In this document: positions 54,451 to 64,000 of the stretch, piece after piece | How the letters are laid out: each line of letters starts with the position of its first letter | How positions within the stretch are numbered: position 1 is the stretch's first letter | Origin: Pseudomonas syringae | GTDB taxonomy: Bacteria; Pseudomonadota; Gammaproteobacteria; Pseudomonadales; Pseudomonadaceae | Assembly (NCBI RefSeq): GCF_023278085.1 | Contig: NZ_CP066265.1 | Location: 1,828,501-1,892,500, forward strand | DNA length: 64,000 bases | Direction of reading: 5' to 3' | Made by a program: the position numbers and the translations under genes | The notes under the pieces: generated by a model | Database searches by the model: none | What the model was told of the DNA's origin: nothing | Seen by the model: the letters and a program-made list of their open reading frames with translations, nothing else

Positions 54451-56793
54451 GTGATTATTTCCAGAACACTGCCCGGTTTTGTTTTTGCAGGCCTTTCGTT
54501 CGCTGTGGTTCTGCCTGCGCAGGCCTTGGTTGCCCCCGAGCCTCAGGCCTCCCTGCATAAGGCCGCTAGCGCCGAGATCCGGCGTACCGGCTTTGGCGTG
54601 CCGCACATCGTCGCGGATGACGAGCGAGGCTTGGGCTATGGCATCGGTTACGCCTATGCGCAGGACAATCTGTGCCTGCTGGCCAATGAAATCGTCACGG
54701 TCAATGGCGAGCGCTCGCGCTATTTCGGACCGGACAAGGCGACCCTTGAGCAGCGCAACAACATGGCCAGCGACCTGCTGTTCAAGTGGCTTAATACACC
54801 AGAAGCGCTGGCGGATTTCTGGAAGGCCCAGCCGCCGGAGATTCGCCAGTTGATGCAGGGCTATGTCGCTGGTTACAACCGCTCTCTGGCTGAGCAGAAC
54901 AGCAAGGGCCTGCCGCCAGCCTGCGCGGCCGAGTGGGTGCGCCCGATCAGCACTGACGATCTGGTGCGCCTGACACGTCGCCTGCTGGTCGAAGGCGGAG
55001 TGGGGCAGTTCACTGAAGCCTTTGCCGGAGCCAAACCGCCTTCTGCGCAAAAGCCTTTGCAGGTTGATAGTCAGCAGGCTCGAGCGCTGCAACTGGCCGC
55101 TGCCCGCAACGAACGCTTTGCCCTGGAGCGCGGCAGCAATGCCGTGGCGGTGGGGCGGGATCTGTCTGCCAACGGGCGCGGCATGCTGTTGGCCAATCCA
55201 CACTTTCCGTGGGGCGGCGGTATGCGCTTCTATCAGATGCACCTGACCATTCCCGGCAAACTGGACGTGATGGGCGCGGCATTGCCGGGTCTGCCGCTGA
55301 TCAACATCGGTTTCAACCGGCATCTGGCCTGGAGCCATACCGTCGACACGTCGAAACACTTTACGCTGCACCGTCTGCAGCTTGATCCAAAGGACTCGAC
55401 TCGCTACATGCTGGACGGCAAATCGGTAGCAATGGGCAAGCAGCAGATCAGTGTCGAGGTGGAGCAGCCGGACGGCAGCCTCAAGGCTGTGCCGCGTATC
55501 ATCTATTCATCGAAGTTCGGTCCGGTGGTGCAATGGCCGGGCAAGCTGGACTGGGACGACAAGTTCGCGTTCAGCCTGCGCGACGCCAACCTGGAAAACG
55601 ACCGCGTGTTGCAGCAGTGGTACGCAATGGACAAGGCCGACAGCCTCAAGGCGTTTCAGGATTCGGTACACAAGATTCAGGGCATTCCGTGGGTTAACAC
55701 GCTGGCGGTCGATGCCAAGGGGCAGGCGCTGTACATGAACCTCTCGGTGGTGCCGAACGTGGATGCCGCAAAGCTCGCCCGATGCAGTGACCCGCGGATC
55801 GGCACCGAACTGATCGTGCTTGACGGCTCGCGCAGTGCGTGCAACTGGGACCTGTCCCCCGAGGCGGCGCAGGCAGGTATTTACCCGTCTTCGCGTCAGC
55901 CGCAGTTGCTACGGACCGATTTCGTGCAGCACTCCAACGATTCGGCCTGGATGGTCAATCCGGCTGTGCCGTTGAAGAACTTTTCACCCCTGATCAGTCA
56001 GGATGGTCAGCCACTGGGCCAGCGGGCGCGTTTTGCGCTGGATCGGCTGAGCAGCCTGGAGAAGACGGGGAAGGTCAACGTCGAGAACCTGCAAGCCATG
56101 GTCATGGGCAACGAGGTGTATCAGGCCGGGCAAGTGCTGCCGGACCTGCTGAAGTTCTGCGCCTCGCAGCTGGGTGACGATGCAGCGCGTCTGGCACCAC
56201 TGTGTGCCGCATTGAAAGCCTGGGACGGGCGTGCTGACCTGAACAGCGGCATCGGCTTTGTGTACTTCCAGCGGATCGTGACCTCCATGCAGGCTGTCGC
56301 CTCGCGCTGGCGCGTGGTGTTCGATCCGCAGGACCCGGTTCACACGCCAAGCGGGCTGGCCATTGAATACCCGGAAGTCGCCACCGCGCTGCGCGCCGCC
56401 ATGCTTGCGGCGGTGGATGAGGTGGCCAAGGCGGGACTGTCGGCTGACAGCACGTGGGGGGATATTCAGGTGTCGAGTATCAGCGGCAAAGCAATCCCGA
56501 TTCACGGCGGCCCGGCAGGGTTGGGTATCTATAATGCGATGCAGACCGTCGCGGGCAAGGATGGCAAGCGCGAAGTGGTCAGCGGCACCAGCTATCTGCA
56601 GGTGGTGACATTCGACGAACATGGCCCCAAGGCGCAGGGTTTACTGGCGTTTTCCGAGTCGAGCAACCCGCAGTCCGAGCATTCATGGGACCAGACCGAG
56701 GCATTCTCGAAAAAGCAGTGGAGTACTCTGCCGTTCACCGAGCAGCAGATAAAGGCTGATCCGGCGTATCAGGTGCAGGTGATCAAGGAGTAG
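54451..56793 (+). CDS. pvdQ: PvdQ, periplasmic acylase (Ntn hydrolase)
   Basis: 780-aa penicillin-amidase-family Ntn hydrolase that removes the fatty acyl chain from the pyoverdine precursor in the periplasm; homologues also cleave long-chain acyl-homoserine lactones. A signal peptide (hydrophobic core GFVFAGLSFAVVLPAQA) precedes the alpha chain. Self-cleavage should expose S229 of GSNAVAVG as the beta-chain nucleophile. The GTG at 54451 is chosen because GGAG lies 5 bp upstream; a TTG at 54433 is in frame but has no ribosome site. Divergent from pvdR under its own PvdS box and followed by a strong terminator. Confidence 0.94.
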   Translation: MIISRTLPGFVFAGLSFAVVLPAQALVAPEPQASLHKAASAEIRRTGFGVPHIVADDERGLGYGIGYAYAQDNLCLLANEIVTVNGERSRYFGPDKATLEQRNNMASDLLFKWLNTPEALADFWKAQPPEIRQLMQGYVAGYNRSLAEQNSKGLPPACAAEWVRPISTDDLVRLTRRLLVEGGVGQFTEAFAGAKPPSAQKPLQVDSQQARALQLAAARNERFALERGSNAVAVGRDLSANGRGMLLANPHFPWGGGMRFYQMHLTIPGKLDVMGAALPGLPLINIGFNRHLAWSHTVDTSKHFTLHRLQLDPKDSTRYMLDGKSVAMGKQQISVEVEQPDGSLKAVPRIIYSSKFGPVVQWPGKLDWDDKFAFSLRDANLENDRVLQQWYAMDKADSLKAFQDSVHKIQGIPWVNTLAVDAKGQALYMNLSVVPNVDAAKLARCSDPRIGTELIVLDGSRSACNWDLSPEAAQAGIYPSSRQPQLLRTDFVQHSNDSAWMVNPAVPLKNFSPLISQDGQPLGQRARFALDRLSSLEKTGKVNVENLQAMVMGNEVYQAGQVLPDLLKFCASQLGDDAARLAPLCAALKAWDGRADLNSGIGFVYFQRIVTSMQAVASRWRVVFDPQDPVHTPSGLAIEYPEVATALRAAMLAAVDEVAKAGLSADSTWGDIQVSSISGKAIPIHGGPAGLGIYNAMQTVAGKDGKREVVSGTSYLQVVTFDEHGPKAQGLLAFSESSNPQSEHSWDQTEAFSKKQWSTLPFTEQQIKADPAYQVQVIKE

Positions 56794-56804
56794 GGGGAGA
56801 TTCG

Positions 56805-56843
56805 GAAAAAGCGTTTGGGCCACATGGCCCAAATGCGCTTTTC
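56805..56843. terminator. Bidirectional rho-independent terminator between pvdQ and the small minus-strand gene
   Basis: AAAAGCG-TTTGGGCC-ACAT-GGCCCAAA-GCGCTTTTC forms a long hairpin flanked by A and T runs, so it can end transcription from either side of this convergent junction. Confidence 0.9.
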
Positions 56844-56848
56844 TGTAC

Positions 56849-57163
56849 TTAGCCACCCTGAGTATCTATATCGGCGTCGATACCTTGCGTCTGCTGGTGA
56901 TTGCGCTGATCCTCGGTTTTCTCGCCTTCCAGTTCATGGTCCGGCACATAGGCGCTGTCGCTGGATGACTGGCTTTGGCTTTGCGACTGGCTTTGGCTGG
57001 GTGCAGGGGTTTGGCCCTGACTCGGGCCATGGCCTTTCTCCGTCTCCGGTTTCACGTCCGCAACCTGCGGCTCGATGGCCGGATCGTTGCGGTCCGCGCC
57101 TGGCCCGGCAGGTGCGTCCTGATTAGGGGTCGGTTCTTTCTGACGTTGCGGTTCGATAGACAT
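56849..57163 (-). CDS. Small disordered hypothetical protein with SQ repeats
   Basis: 104-aa, strongly hydrophilic protein rich in Q, E, P, D and S, with a run of five SQ dipeptides near the middle and no hydrophobic segment, so probably cytoplasmic and disordered. I do not recognise a function. It is likely a real gene: a GAGG ribosome site lies 6 bp before the ATG, the frame ends beside a strong terminator, and the composition is unlike the shadow frames in this GC-rich DNA. No link to pyoverdine is evident. Confidence 0.62.
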   Translation of the reverse strand: MSIEPQRQKEPTPNQDAPAGPGADRNDPAIEPQVADVKPETEKGHGPSQGQTPAPSQSQSQSQSQSSSDSAYVPDHELEGEKTEDQRNHQQTQGIDADIDTQGG

Positions 57164-57254
57164 GAATACCTCGATATCTGGTTCAGAAAATGTACTGACA
57201 GAGTTTCGAGGCAGGTTTTTTCAGATCGTTCGATGGAAAGTGCCCAGCGGAGAT

Positions 57255-57340
57255 GGGAGCTTTCAGCTACAAGCCTCAAGCTGCAAGCCAAAGCGGTCCT
57301 GCTCTTTCTTGCAGCTTGCAGCTTGCAGCTTGCAGCTCAA
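57255..57340. repeat. Heptamer tandem repeat with inverted partner downstream of the aminotransferase gene
   Basis: TTGCAGC is repeated four times at 57309-57336. An upstream segment (CAAGCTGCAAGC at 57277-57288) is complementary to it and can pair into a hairpin just past the stop of the minus-strand aminotransferase gene. It may act as a terminator, and slippage could change its length. Confidence 0.7.
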
Positions 57341-57343
57341 AAC

Positions 57344-58540
57344 TTAAAGAACCTGCTTGATCGCGTCACACACCACGTCAATGTTCTTCTGATTCAGCGC
57401 TGCTACGCAGATGCGCCCGGTATCCAGTGCATAGATGCCGAATTCACTGCGCAGGCGCTGGGCCTGGGCGGCGGTCAGGCCGGAATAGGAGAACATGCCG
57501 CACTGGCGGCCGACAAAGCTGAAATCCTGACCGGCCGGGTTGTCGGCCAGACGCTCGACCATCGCTTTGCGCATGCTCTGAATGCGCACGCGCATTTCGC
57601 CGAGTTCTTCTTCCCACAGGGCGCGCAATGCCGGATCGTTAAGAACCGCAGCAGAGATGATTGCGCCGTGGGTCGGCGGGTTGGAGTAGTTGGTGCGGAT
57701 CACGCGCTTGACCTGCGACAGGACGCGGGCGGTTTCTTCCTTCGACTCAGTGATGATCGACAGCGCACCGACGCGCTCGCCGTACAGCGAAAGCGATTTG
57801 GAGAACGAGCTGGAAGCGAAGAAGGTCAGGCCCGACTCGGCGAACAGGCGCACCGCCAGCGCGTCTTCCTGAATGCCTTGACCAAAGCCCTGATAAGCCA
57901 TGTCGAGAAACGGTACGTGCTTCTTGGCCTTGACCACTTCCAGCACTTTTTTCCAGTCGTCCAGGCTCAGGTCGACGCCCGTCGGGTTGTGGCAGCAGGC
58001 GTGCAGCACGACGATCGAGTTGTCTGGCAGGTTCTGCAGGTCCTCGAGCATGCCAGCGCGATTCACATCATGAGTGGCCGCGTCATAGTAGCGATAGTTG
58101 TGCACCGGGAAACCCGCGGTTTCGAACAGCGCGCGATGGTTTTCCCAGCTCGGGTCACTGATGGCAACCACGGCGTTGGGCAGCAGTTGCTTGAGGAAGT
58201 CGGCACCGATCTTCAAGGCGCCCGTGCCGCCGACCGATTGAGTGGTCAGCACCCGGCCCGAAGCGATCAGCGGCGAATCGGCCCCCAGCAGCAGTTTCTG
58301 CACGGCTTGGTCATAGGCGGCAATGCCGTCGATCGGCAGGTAGCCGCGCGGTGCATGCTGGGCCACACGGATCTTTTCAGCTTCAGCCACGGCACGCAGC
58401 AGAGGAATGCGCCCTTCTTCATCACAGTAGACGCCCACGCCAAGGTTGACCTTGGTGGTGCGGGTGTCGGCGTTGAATGCTTCGTTGATACCCAGGATCG
58501 GATCGCGGGGTGCCATTTCGACAGCGGAGAACAGGCTCAT
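57344..58540 (-). CDS. Class I aromatic/aspartate aminotransferase
   Basis: 398-aa PLP enzyme of the aspartate/tyrosine aminotransferase family (TyrB/AspC type), transferring amino groups between aromatic or dicarboxylic amino acids and 2-oxoglutarate. Motifs: NLGVGVYCDEEG, the HNPTGVDLS loop, the PLP lysine in ASSFSKSLSLYGERVG, and the C-terminal FSYSGLT. ATG 58540 (MSLFSAVEMAPRDPILG) matches the family; an upstream in-frame ATG at 58672 adds 44 non-conserved residues. Substrate preference cannot be settled from sequence. It is divergent from uvrB. Confidence 0.92.
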   Translation of the reverse strand: MSLFSAVEMAPRDPILGINEAFNADTRTTKVNLGVGVYCDEEGRIPLLRAVAEAEKIRVAQHAPRGYLPIDGIAAYDQAVQKLLLGADSPLIASGRVLTTQSVGGTGALKIGADFLKQLLPNAVVAISDPSWENHRALFETAGFPVHNYRYYDAATHDVNRAGMLEDLQNLPDNSIVVLHACCHNPTGVDLSLDDWKKVLEVVKAKKHVPFLDMAYQGFGQGIQEDALAVRLFAESGLTFFASSSFSKSLSLYGERVGALSIITESKEETARVLSQVKRVIRTNYSNPPTHGAIISAAVLNDPALRALWEEELGEMRVRIQSMRKAMVERLADNPAGQDFSFVGRQCGMFSYSGLTAAQAQRLRSEFGIYALDTGRICVAALNQKNIDVVCDAIKQVL

Positions 58541-58927
58541 TGTGCGGCGGCTCTTGATGAAGAGTGGGAAGGGGCTACACGCTGCGGCTTGATGCGCCAA
58601 AGCGGTGCGTAAACAGGGGCTAGTATAGAGAGCATCCCCACGTCGGGCGACAGGGCGGGCAGGTTTTTTCAAGGTTTTTATGCATATTTGCAGAACGTTC
58701 GTTCTGTTAAAACCTCAATGCTTTAAGTGCATGCCTTGAAAGGCTGATATATGACTCCATCTATTAGCCATCACTTCAAAACATCGCACGTCTGCTCCCT
58801 GACGGGAGTTGCCGTTGGCGGTGCTTTCGTCACTGCGCCATTGAGGCAGGGGCGAACCCTTTACGCGGTCAGGTTGCGAGCGGCTTTACGCGCACGACGT
58901 ACACGCGAATCAATCAAGAGGTCAGTT
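58541..58927. other. Divergent intergenic region between the aminotransferase gene and uvrB
   Basis: 387 bp. A TATACT hexamer on the minus strand (58627-58622) could be the -10 of the aminotransferase promoter, though no good -35 accompanies it. An AT-rich stretch at about 58665-58750 is a plausible uvrB promoter zone. I see no clear LexA box. The frame of uvrB stays open back to 58751 but shows no family similarity there. Confidence 0.4.
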
Positions 58928-60943
<2,016 letters not shown>

Positions 60944-61019
60944 GAGAGGGATTGACTCTTGTTCCATTGCGCTGCGTTAGCGTGCAGCTCATAACGCGCT
61001 GCCTCACAAGCCTGCGTCG

Positions 61020-61150
61020 CGCCATGCGCTCAACATCGGACGCAGAGCGTCCAGAGCGGCGTTACCACGCTGGAGCGTGGTAACGATAGCTAAACTATCG
61101 TGCGACGCTCCGCGTCGTCATGCCGTTCGTGACGCTCTGAGTCACATCTG
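61020..61150. repeat. REP-like palindromes between uvrB and gltX
   Basis: Short copies of the 139-bp family palindromes (GACGCAGAGCGTC, CCACGCTGGAGCGTGG, CGACGCTCCGCGTCG) with the ATCGTGCGACGC and GGTAACGATAG linkers, not in a regular tandem. The whole 60944-61839 gap (896 bp) holds no gene; it is mostly these palindromes and the structured elements that follow. Confidence 0.75.
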
Positions 61151-61213
61151 TGCTGCAGCACAACGTCATGCCTTGCCCGTAATCACTGCACATAAACGCG
61201 CTTTTTGTCACGT

Positions 61214-61538
61214 TGGCACTGACGACGCAGGGTGCGACGTAAGTGACGGCTGAGCCCTGACACTGATCCGGGGGATGCGAGGCAGGACGCCGAGCAAGCT
61301 GCACCGGGCCATGGATGGCCCGTTGCAGCGGCCCCCGGATCAGTGTCAGGGCGAAGGAACCCGACGAAGTCGGGCCGGAAACGGAGCCAGGGGCTTTGGT
61401 CACTTTGGCCCCATCAAAGTGACTCGCCGAGGGGCGAAAAGGTGACCTGAGTCGACCCCTAATCCACCTGACCTCGCAGAACCGCCGTGTGACGCAGAGC
61501 GTCACGAACTGCATTACCACGCGGAGCGTGGGAACGAT
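61214..61538 (+). repeat. Dispersed structured element, copy B
   Basis: 325 bp, same order and orientation as 9491-9816. The outer stem is a perfect 21-bp inverted repeat (61254-61274 with 61332-61352). Inside are a shorter hairpin (61276-61293 region) and a 13-pair hairpin (61298-61329). Relative to copy A, C-G replaces T-A at the stem base (61255/61351), T-A replaces C-G in the inner hairpin (61300/61327), and A-T replaces both G-T pairs. Confidence 0.8.
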
Positions 61539-61541
61539 ATC

Positions 61542-61700
61542 CAAGCGGAGCGAGGACTTTGCTCACCTTTGTCCCTCAACGTGACTCGCCGAGGGGCGAA
61601 AAGGTGACCTGCGCCGGACCCCAATCCACCTGACAGCGTAGAACCGCCGTGTGACGCGGAGCGTCACGAACTGCATGCCAACGCGGAGCATTGGCACGAT
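61542..61700 (+). repeat. Partial structured element, copy C (3' half only)
   Basis: About 159 bp directly after copy B that repeat its 3' half (CTCGCCGAGGGGCGAAAAGGTGACCTG, GTGTGACGCGGAGCGTCACGAACTGCAT) but lack the three-way-junction half. B and C together form a tandem with a shared tail ending in a GGCACGATA or GGAACGATA box. Confidence 0.75.
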
Positions 61701-61839
61701 AATCAGCTGAATGTGTTTACAACTCCGGGCGCGGAGCATGCGGAACGAGAGGCGTCCGGGCAATTGCCTTTGTTGCTGGAGCCCCATGCCCCCGGCCTGT
61801 TAACATTCCGCGCTTGATCGACCTATTTCGGGATTTTCC

Positions 61840-63321
61840 ATGACCACCGTTCGTACCCGCATCGCGCCATCGCCCACGGGCGACCCCCACGTCGGCACGG
61901 CCTACATCGCGCTGTTCAACTACTGCTTTGCCAAACAGCACGGCGGCGAGTTCATTCTGCGCATTGAAGACACCGATCAGTTGCGCTCGACCCGCGAGTC
62001 CGAACAGCAGATCTTCGATGCACTGCGCTGGCTGGGCATTGAATGGAGCGAAGGCCCGGACGTCGGCGGCCCACACGGTCCTTATCGCCAAAGCGAGCGG
62101 GGCGAGATCTACCAGAAGTACGCGCAGCAACTGGTCGATCTGGGCCATGCTTTCCCGTGCTTCTGCACCGCTGAAGAGCTCGACGAGATGCGCGCCGAGC
62201 AGCAGGCCAAGGGTGAAACCCCGCGTTACGACGGTCGTGCCTTGCTGCTCTCCAAGGAAGAAGTCCAGCGCCGCCTGGACGCTGGCGAGCCGCACGTGAT
62301 CCGCATGAAAGTGCCGACCGAAGGCGTCTGCGTAGTACCGGACATGTTGCGCGGTGAAGTTGAAATCCCGTGGGACCGCATGGACATGCAGGTCCTGATG
62401 AAGACTGACGGCTTGCCGACCTACTTCCTGGCCAACGTGGTCGATGACCATCTGATGGGCATCACCCACGTACTGCGTGGCGAAGAATGGCTGCCCTCGG
62501 CGCCGAAACTGATCCTCCTCTACGAATATTTCGGTTGGGACAAGCCGCAGCTGTGTTATATGCCGCTGCTGCGTAACCCGGACAAGAGCAAGTTGTCCAA
62601 GCGCAAGAACCCGACGTCGGTGACCTTCTATGAGCGTATGGGCTTCATGCCTGAAGCGATGCTCAACTATCTAGGCCGTATGGGCTGGTCGATGCCGGAC
62701 GAGCGCGAGAAGTTCTCGCTGCAGGAAATGGTCGACCACTTCGACCTGTCCCGTGTCTCGCTGGGCGGGCCGATCTTCGATATCGAGAAGTTGTCCTGGC
62801 TCAATGGCCAGTGGCTGCGTGAACTGCCGGTCGAAGAGTTCGCCTCGCGCCTGAAAACCTGGGCGCTGAACCCCGACTACATGATGAAGATCGCGCCGCA
62901 CGTGCAGGGCAGGGTGGAAACCTTCAGCCAGGTCGCACCGCTGGCAGGCTTCTTCTTCGCGGGCGGTGTCACGCCGGATGCCAGGTTGTTCGAGCACAAG
63001 AAACTGTCCCCGGAGCAAGTGCGCCAGGTCATGCAGTTGATCCTGTGGAAGCTGGAATCGCTGCGTCAATGGGAAAAGGAGCGGATCATGGGTTGCATCC
63101 AGGCGGTCGTCGAGCACCTCGAGCTCAAACTGCGTGATGCCATGCCCTTGATGTTCGCGGCGATTACCGGTCAGGCCAACTCGGTCTCGGTGACTGACGC
63201 GATGGAGATCCTCGGGCCGGACCTCACCCGCTTCCGCCTGCGTCAGGCACTGGATTTGCTGGGTGGTGTCTCGAAGAAAGAAAACAAGGAATGGGAAAAG
63301 CTTCTGGGTGCCATCGCCTGA
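61840..63321 (+). CDS. gltX: Glutamyl-tRNA synthetase
   Basis: 493-aa class I aminoacyl-tRNA synthetase charging tRNA-Glu. The HIGH-type motif appears as [11 protein letters not shown] (residues 9-19) and the KMSKS-type motif as KLSKR (251-255). The length and the C-terminal helical anticodon-binding domain are normal for the bacterial enzyme. It lies just upstream of tRNA genes that include two copies of its substrate tRNA-Glu(TTC). Confidence 0.98.
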   Translation: MTTVRTRIAPSPTGDPHVGTAYIALFNYCFAKQHGGEFILRIEDTDQLRSTRESEQQIFDALRWLGIEWSEGPDVGGPHGPYRQSERGEIYQKYAQQLVDLGHAFPCFCTAEELDEMRAEQQAKGETPRYDGRALLLSKEEVQRRLDAGEPHVIRMKVPTEGVCVVPDMLRGEVEIPWDRMDMQVLMKTDGLPTYFLANVVDDHLMGITHVLRGEEWLPSAPKLILLYEYFGWDKPQLCYMPLLRNPDKSKLSKRKNPTSVTFYERMGFMPEAMLNYLGRMGWSMPDEREKFSLQEMVDHFDLSRVSLGGPIFDIEKLSWLNGQWLRELPVEEFASRLKTWALNPDYMMKIAPHVQGRVETFSQVAPLAGFFFAGGVTPDARLFEHKKLSPEQVRQVMQLILWKLESLRQWEKERIMGCIQAVVEHLELKLRDAMPLMFAAITGQANSVSVTDAMEILGPDLTRFRLRQALDLLGGVSKKENKEWEKLLGAIA

Positions 63322-63422
63322 GGCAATGCCCGAACCTGCCAGTCGCCTCCCGGTTTTCCGGGGGGTGAAGGGTAAGTGGTTGTATTACCGACAAAAAACT
63401 TTGTAAGTTGTAAAAAATAAAT

Positions 63423-63451
63423 TTGACAGCCCAGCGACTCACGCTTAATAT
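63423..63451 (+). promoter_or_regulatory. Sigma-70 promoter of the tRNA cluster
   Basis: Perfect TTGACA at 63423-63428, 17-bp spacer, TAATAT at 63446-63451, followed by GCGCC, a GC-rich discriminator typical of stringently controlled stable-RNA promoters. The first tRNA starts 20 bp downstream. Confidence 0.88.
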
Positions 63452-63470
63452 GCGCCCCGTCCACTGATGT

Positions 63471-63546
63471 GGGGCTTTAGCTCAGCTGGGAGAGCGCCTG
63501 CATGGCATGCAGGAGGTCAGCGGTTCGATCCCGCTAAGCTCCACCA
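63471..63546 (+). tRNA. tRNA-Ala (GGC), copy 1
   Basis: 76-nt cloverleaf with acceptor GGGGCTT/AAGCTCC, D-arm AGCTCAGCTGGGAGAGC, anticodon GGC in the CTGCATGGCATGCAG arm, T-loop GGTTCGATCC and encoded CCA end. Confidence 0.97.
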
Positions 63547-63634
63547 AATTTAGCGTTTCAAAGTGCAGCTACACTGCTTTGAGATGATGTGAAATGACCG
63601 GATCCAGCGACCGGTTGTTCTTGCAGAAGGTTTT

Positions 63635-63710
63635 GTCCCCTTCGTCTAGTGGCCTAGGACACCGCCCTTTCACGGCGGTAACAGGGGTTCGAGTCCCCTA
63701 GGGGACGCCA
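63635..63710 (+). tRNA. tRNA-Glu (TTC), copy 1
   Basis: 76-nt cloverleaf, acceptor GTCCCCT/AGGGGAC, anticodon TTC in CCGCCCTTTCACGGCGG, T-arm GGGGTTCGAGTCCCC, discriminator G then encoded CCA. Confidence 0.97.
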
Positions 63711-63762
63711 GTTTCACCGAGTGATACTTCAACGTTGATCTCCGCCGCGAGGCGATAAATCC

Positions 63763-63838
63763 GGGGCTTTAGCTCAGCTGGGAGAGCGCCTGCATGGCAT
63801 GCAGGAGGTCAGCGGTTCGATCCCGCTAAGCTCCACCA
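63763..63838 (+). tRNA. tRNA-Ala (GGC), copy 2
   Basis: Identical over all 76 nt to the copy at 63471-63546; part of a tandem Ala-Glu duplication. Confidence 0.97.
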
Positions 63839-63883
63839 ATTTTGCCAGGGTTCACCGCTCGGTGATCCTGACTGAAGGTTTGC

Positions 63884-63959
63884 GTCCCCTTCGTCTAGTG
63901 GCCTAGGACACCGCCCTTTCACGGCGGTAACAGGGGTTCGAGTCCCCTAGGGGACGCCA
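63884..63959 (+). tRNA. tRNA-Glu (TTC), copy 2
   Basis: Identical over all 76 nt to the copy at 63635-63710; last gene in the window. Confidence 0.97.
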
Positions 63960-64000
63960 CGATTTCCCGCTCTGCGGGACCAAGGGTCATTCGATTATTG

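Noticed and set aside
58672..58690. LexA operator near GAACGTTCGTTC upstream of uvrB
   Set aside because: The sequence does not fit the CTGT-N8-ACAG pattern, so SOS control of uvrB cannot be claimed from it.
58751..58927. In-frame N-terminal extension of uvrB
   Set aside because: The 59 extra residues are unlike UvrB, and the standard start [16 protein letters not shown] at 58928 matches the family.

Overview
This window is chromosomal DNA of a fluorescent Pseudomonas, almost certainly of the P. syringae group. It is GC-rich and carries nearly the whole pyoverdine (pvd/fpv) siderophore locus, followed by housekeeping genes (an aromatic/aspartate aminotransferase, uvrB, gltX) and a duplicated tRNA-Ala/tRNA-Glu cluster. 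The peptide read from the four side-chain synthetases is Lys - D-Asp(OH) - Thr - Thr - Ser - D-Asp(OH) - Ser. This matches the known P. syringae pyoverdine, which uses hydroxyaspartate instead of hydroxyornithine. No hydroxyornithine genes (pvdA, pvdF) are present here.

Layout. 1-1277: the 3' part of pvdH and a small MbtH-like gene with its own PvdS-type promoter. 1295-1946: an array of 139-bp repeats. 1951-8148 (minus): fpvGHJK-CDEF, a tightly overlapping operon for periplasmic release of iron from ferripyoverdine. 8455-9432: a SyrP/TauD-type aspartyl beta-hydroxylase. 9491-9816: a dispersed, highly structured 326-bp element. 10015-36338: four collinear NRPS genes (1136, 2605, 2152 and 2874 aa). 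36337-36913: a second repeat array. 36932-41890 (minus): two TonB-dependent receptors, the downstream one with an STN signalling domain (fpvA). 42198-47466 (minus): pvdMNOE (periplasmic maturation and export). 47648-49282: pvdP. 49290-49722: a third repeat array. 49614-54264 (minus): pvdRT-opmQ efflux system. 54451-56793: pvdQ acylase. 56849-57163 (minus): a small disordered protein. 57344-63321: aminotransferase, uvrB and gltX. 63471-63959: tRNA-Ala(GGC)/tRNA-Glu(TTC) twice.

How it works together. PvdH supplies diaminobutyrate for the chromophore. The NRPS line, helped by MbtH and the hydroxylase, adds the seven-residue peptide. PvdE exports the acylated precursor to the periplasm, where PvdQ deacylates it and PvdP, PvdO, PvdN and PvdM mature the chromophore and its side chain. 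PvdRT-OpmQ secretes or recycles pyoverdine. FpvA imports the ferric form, and FpvGHJK with the FpvCDEF ABC system strips and handles the iron. Seven PvdS-type iron-starvation promoters (TAAAT-like, 15-16 bp, CGT) can be read directly. The two divergent pairs (pvdM/pvdP and pvdR/pvdQ) have identical back-to-back geometry.

The least explained features are repetitive. REP-like palindromic arrays fill the three long convergent 3'-3' intergenic gaps, and one of them appends a tail to OpmQ. A 326-bp element present in two full copies and one partial copy folds into a three-way junction supported by compensatory base changes, which suggests a structured RNA or a mobile structured repeat.
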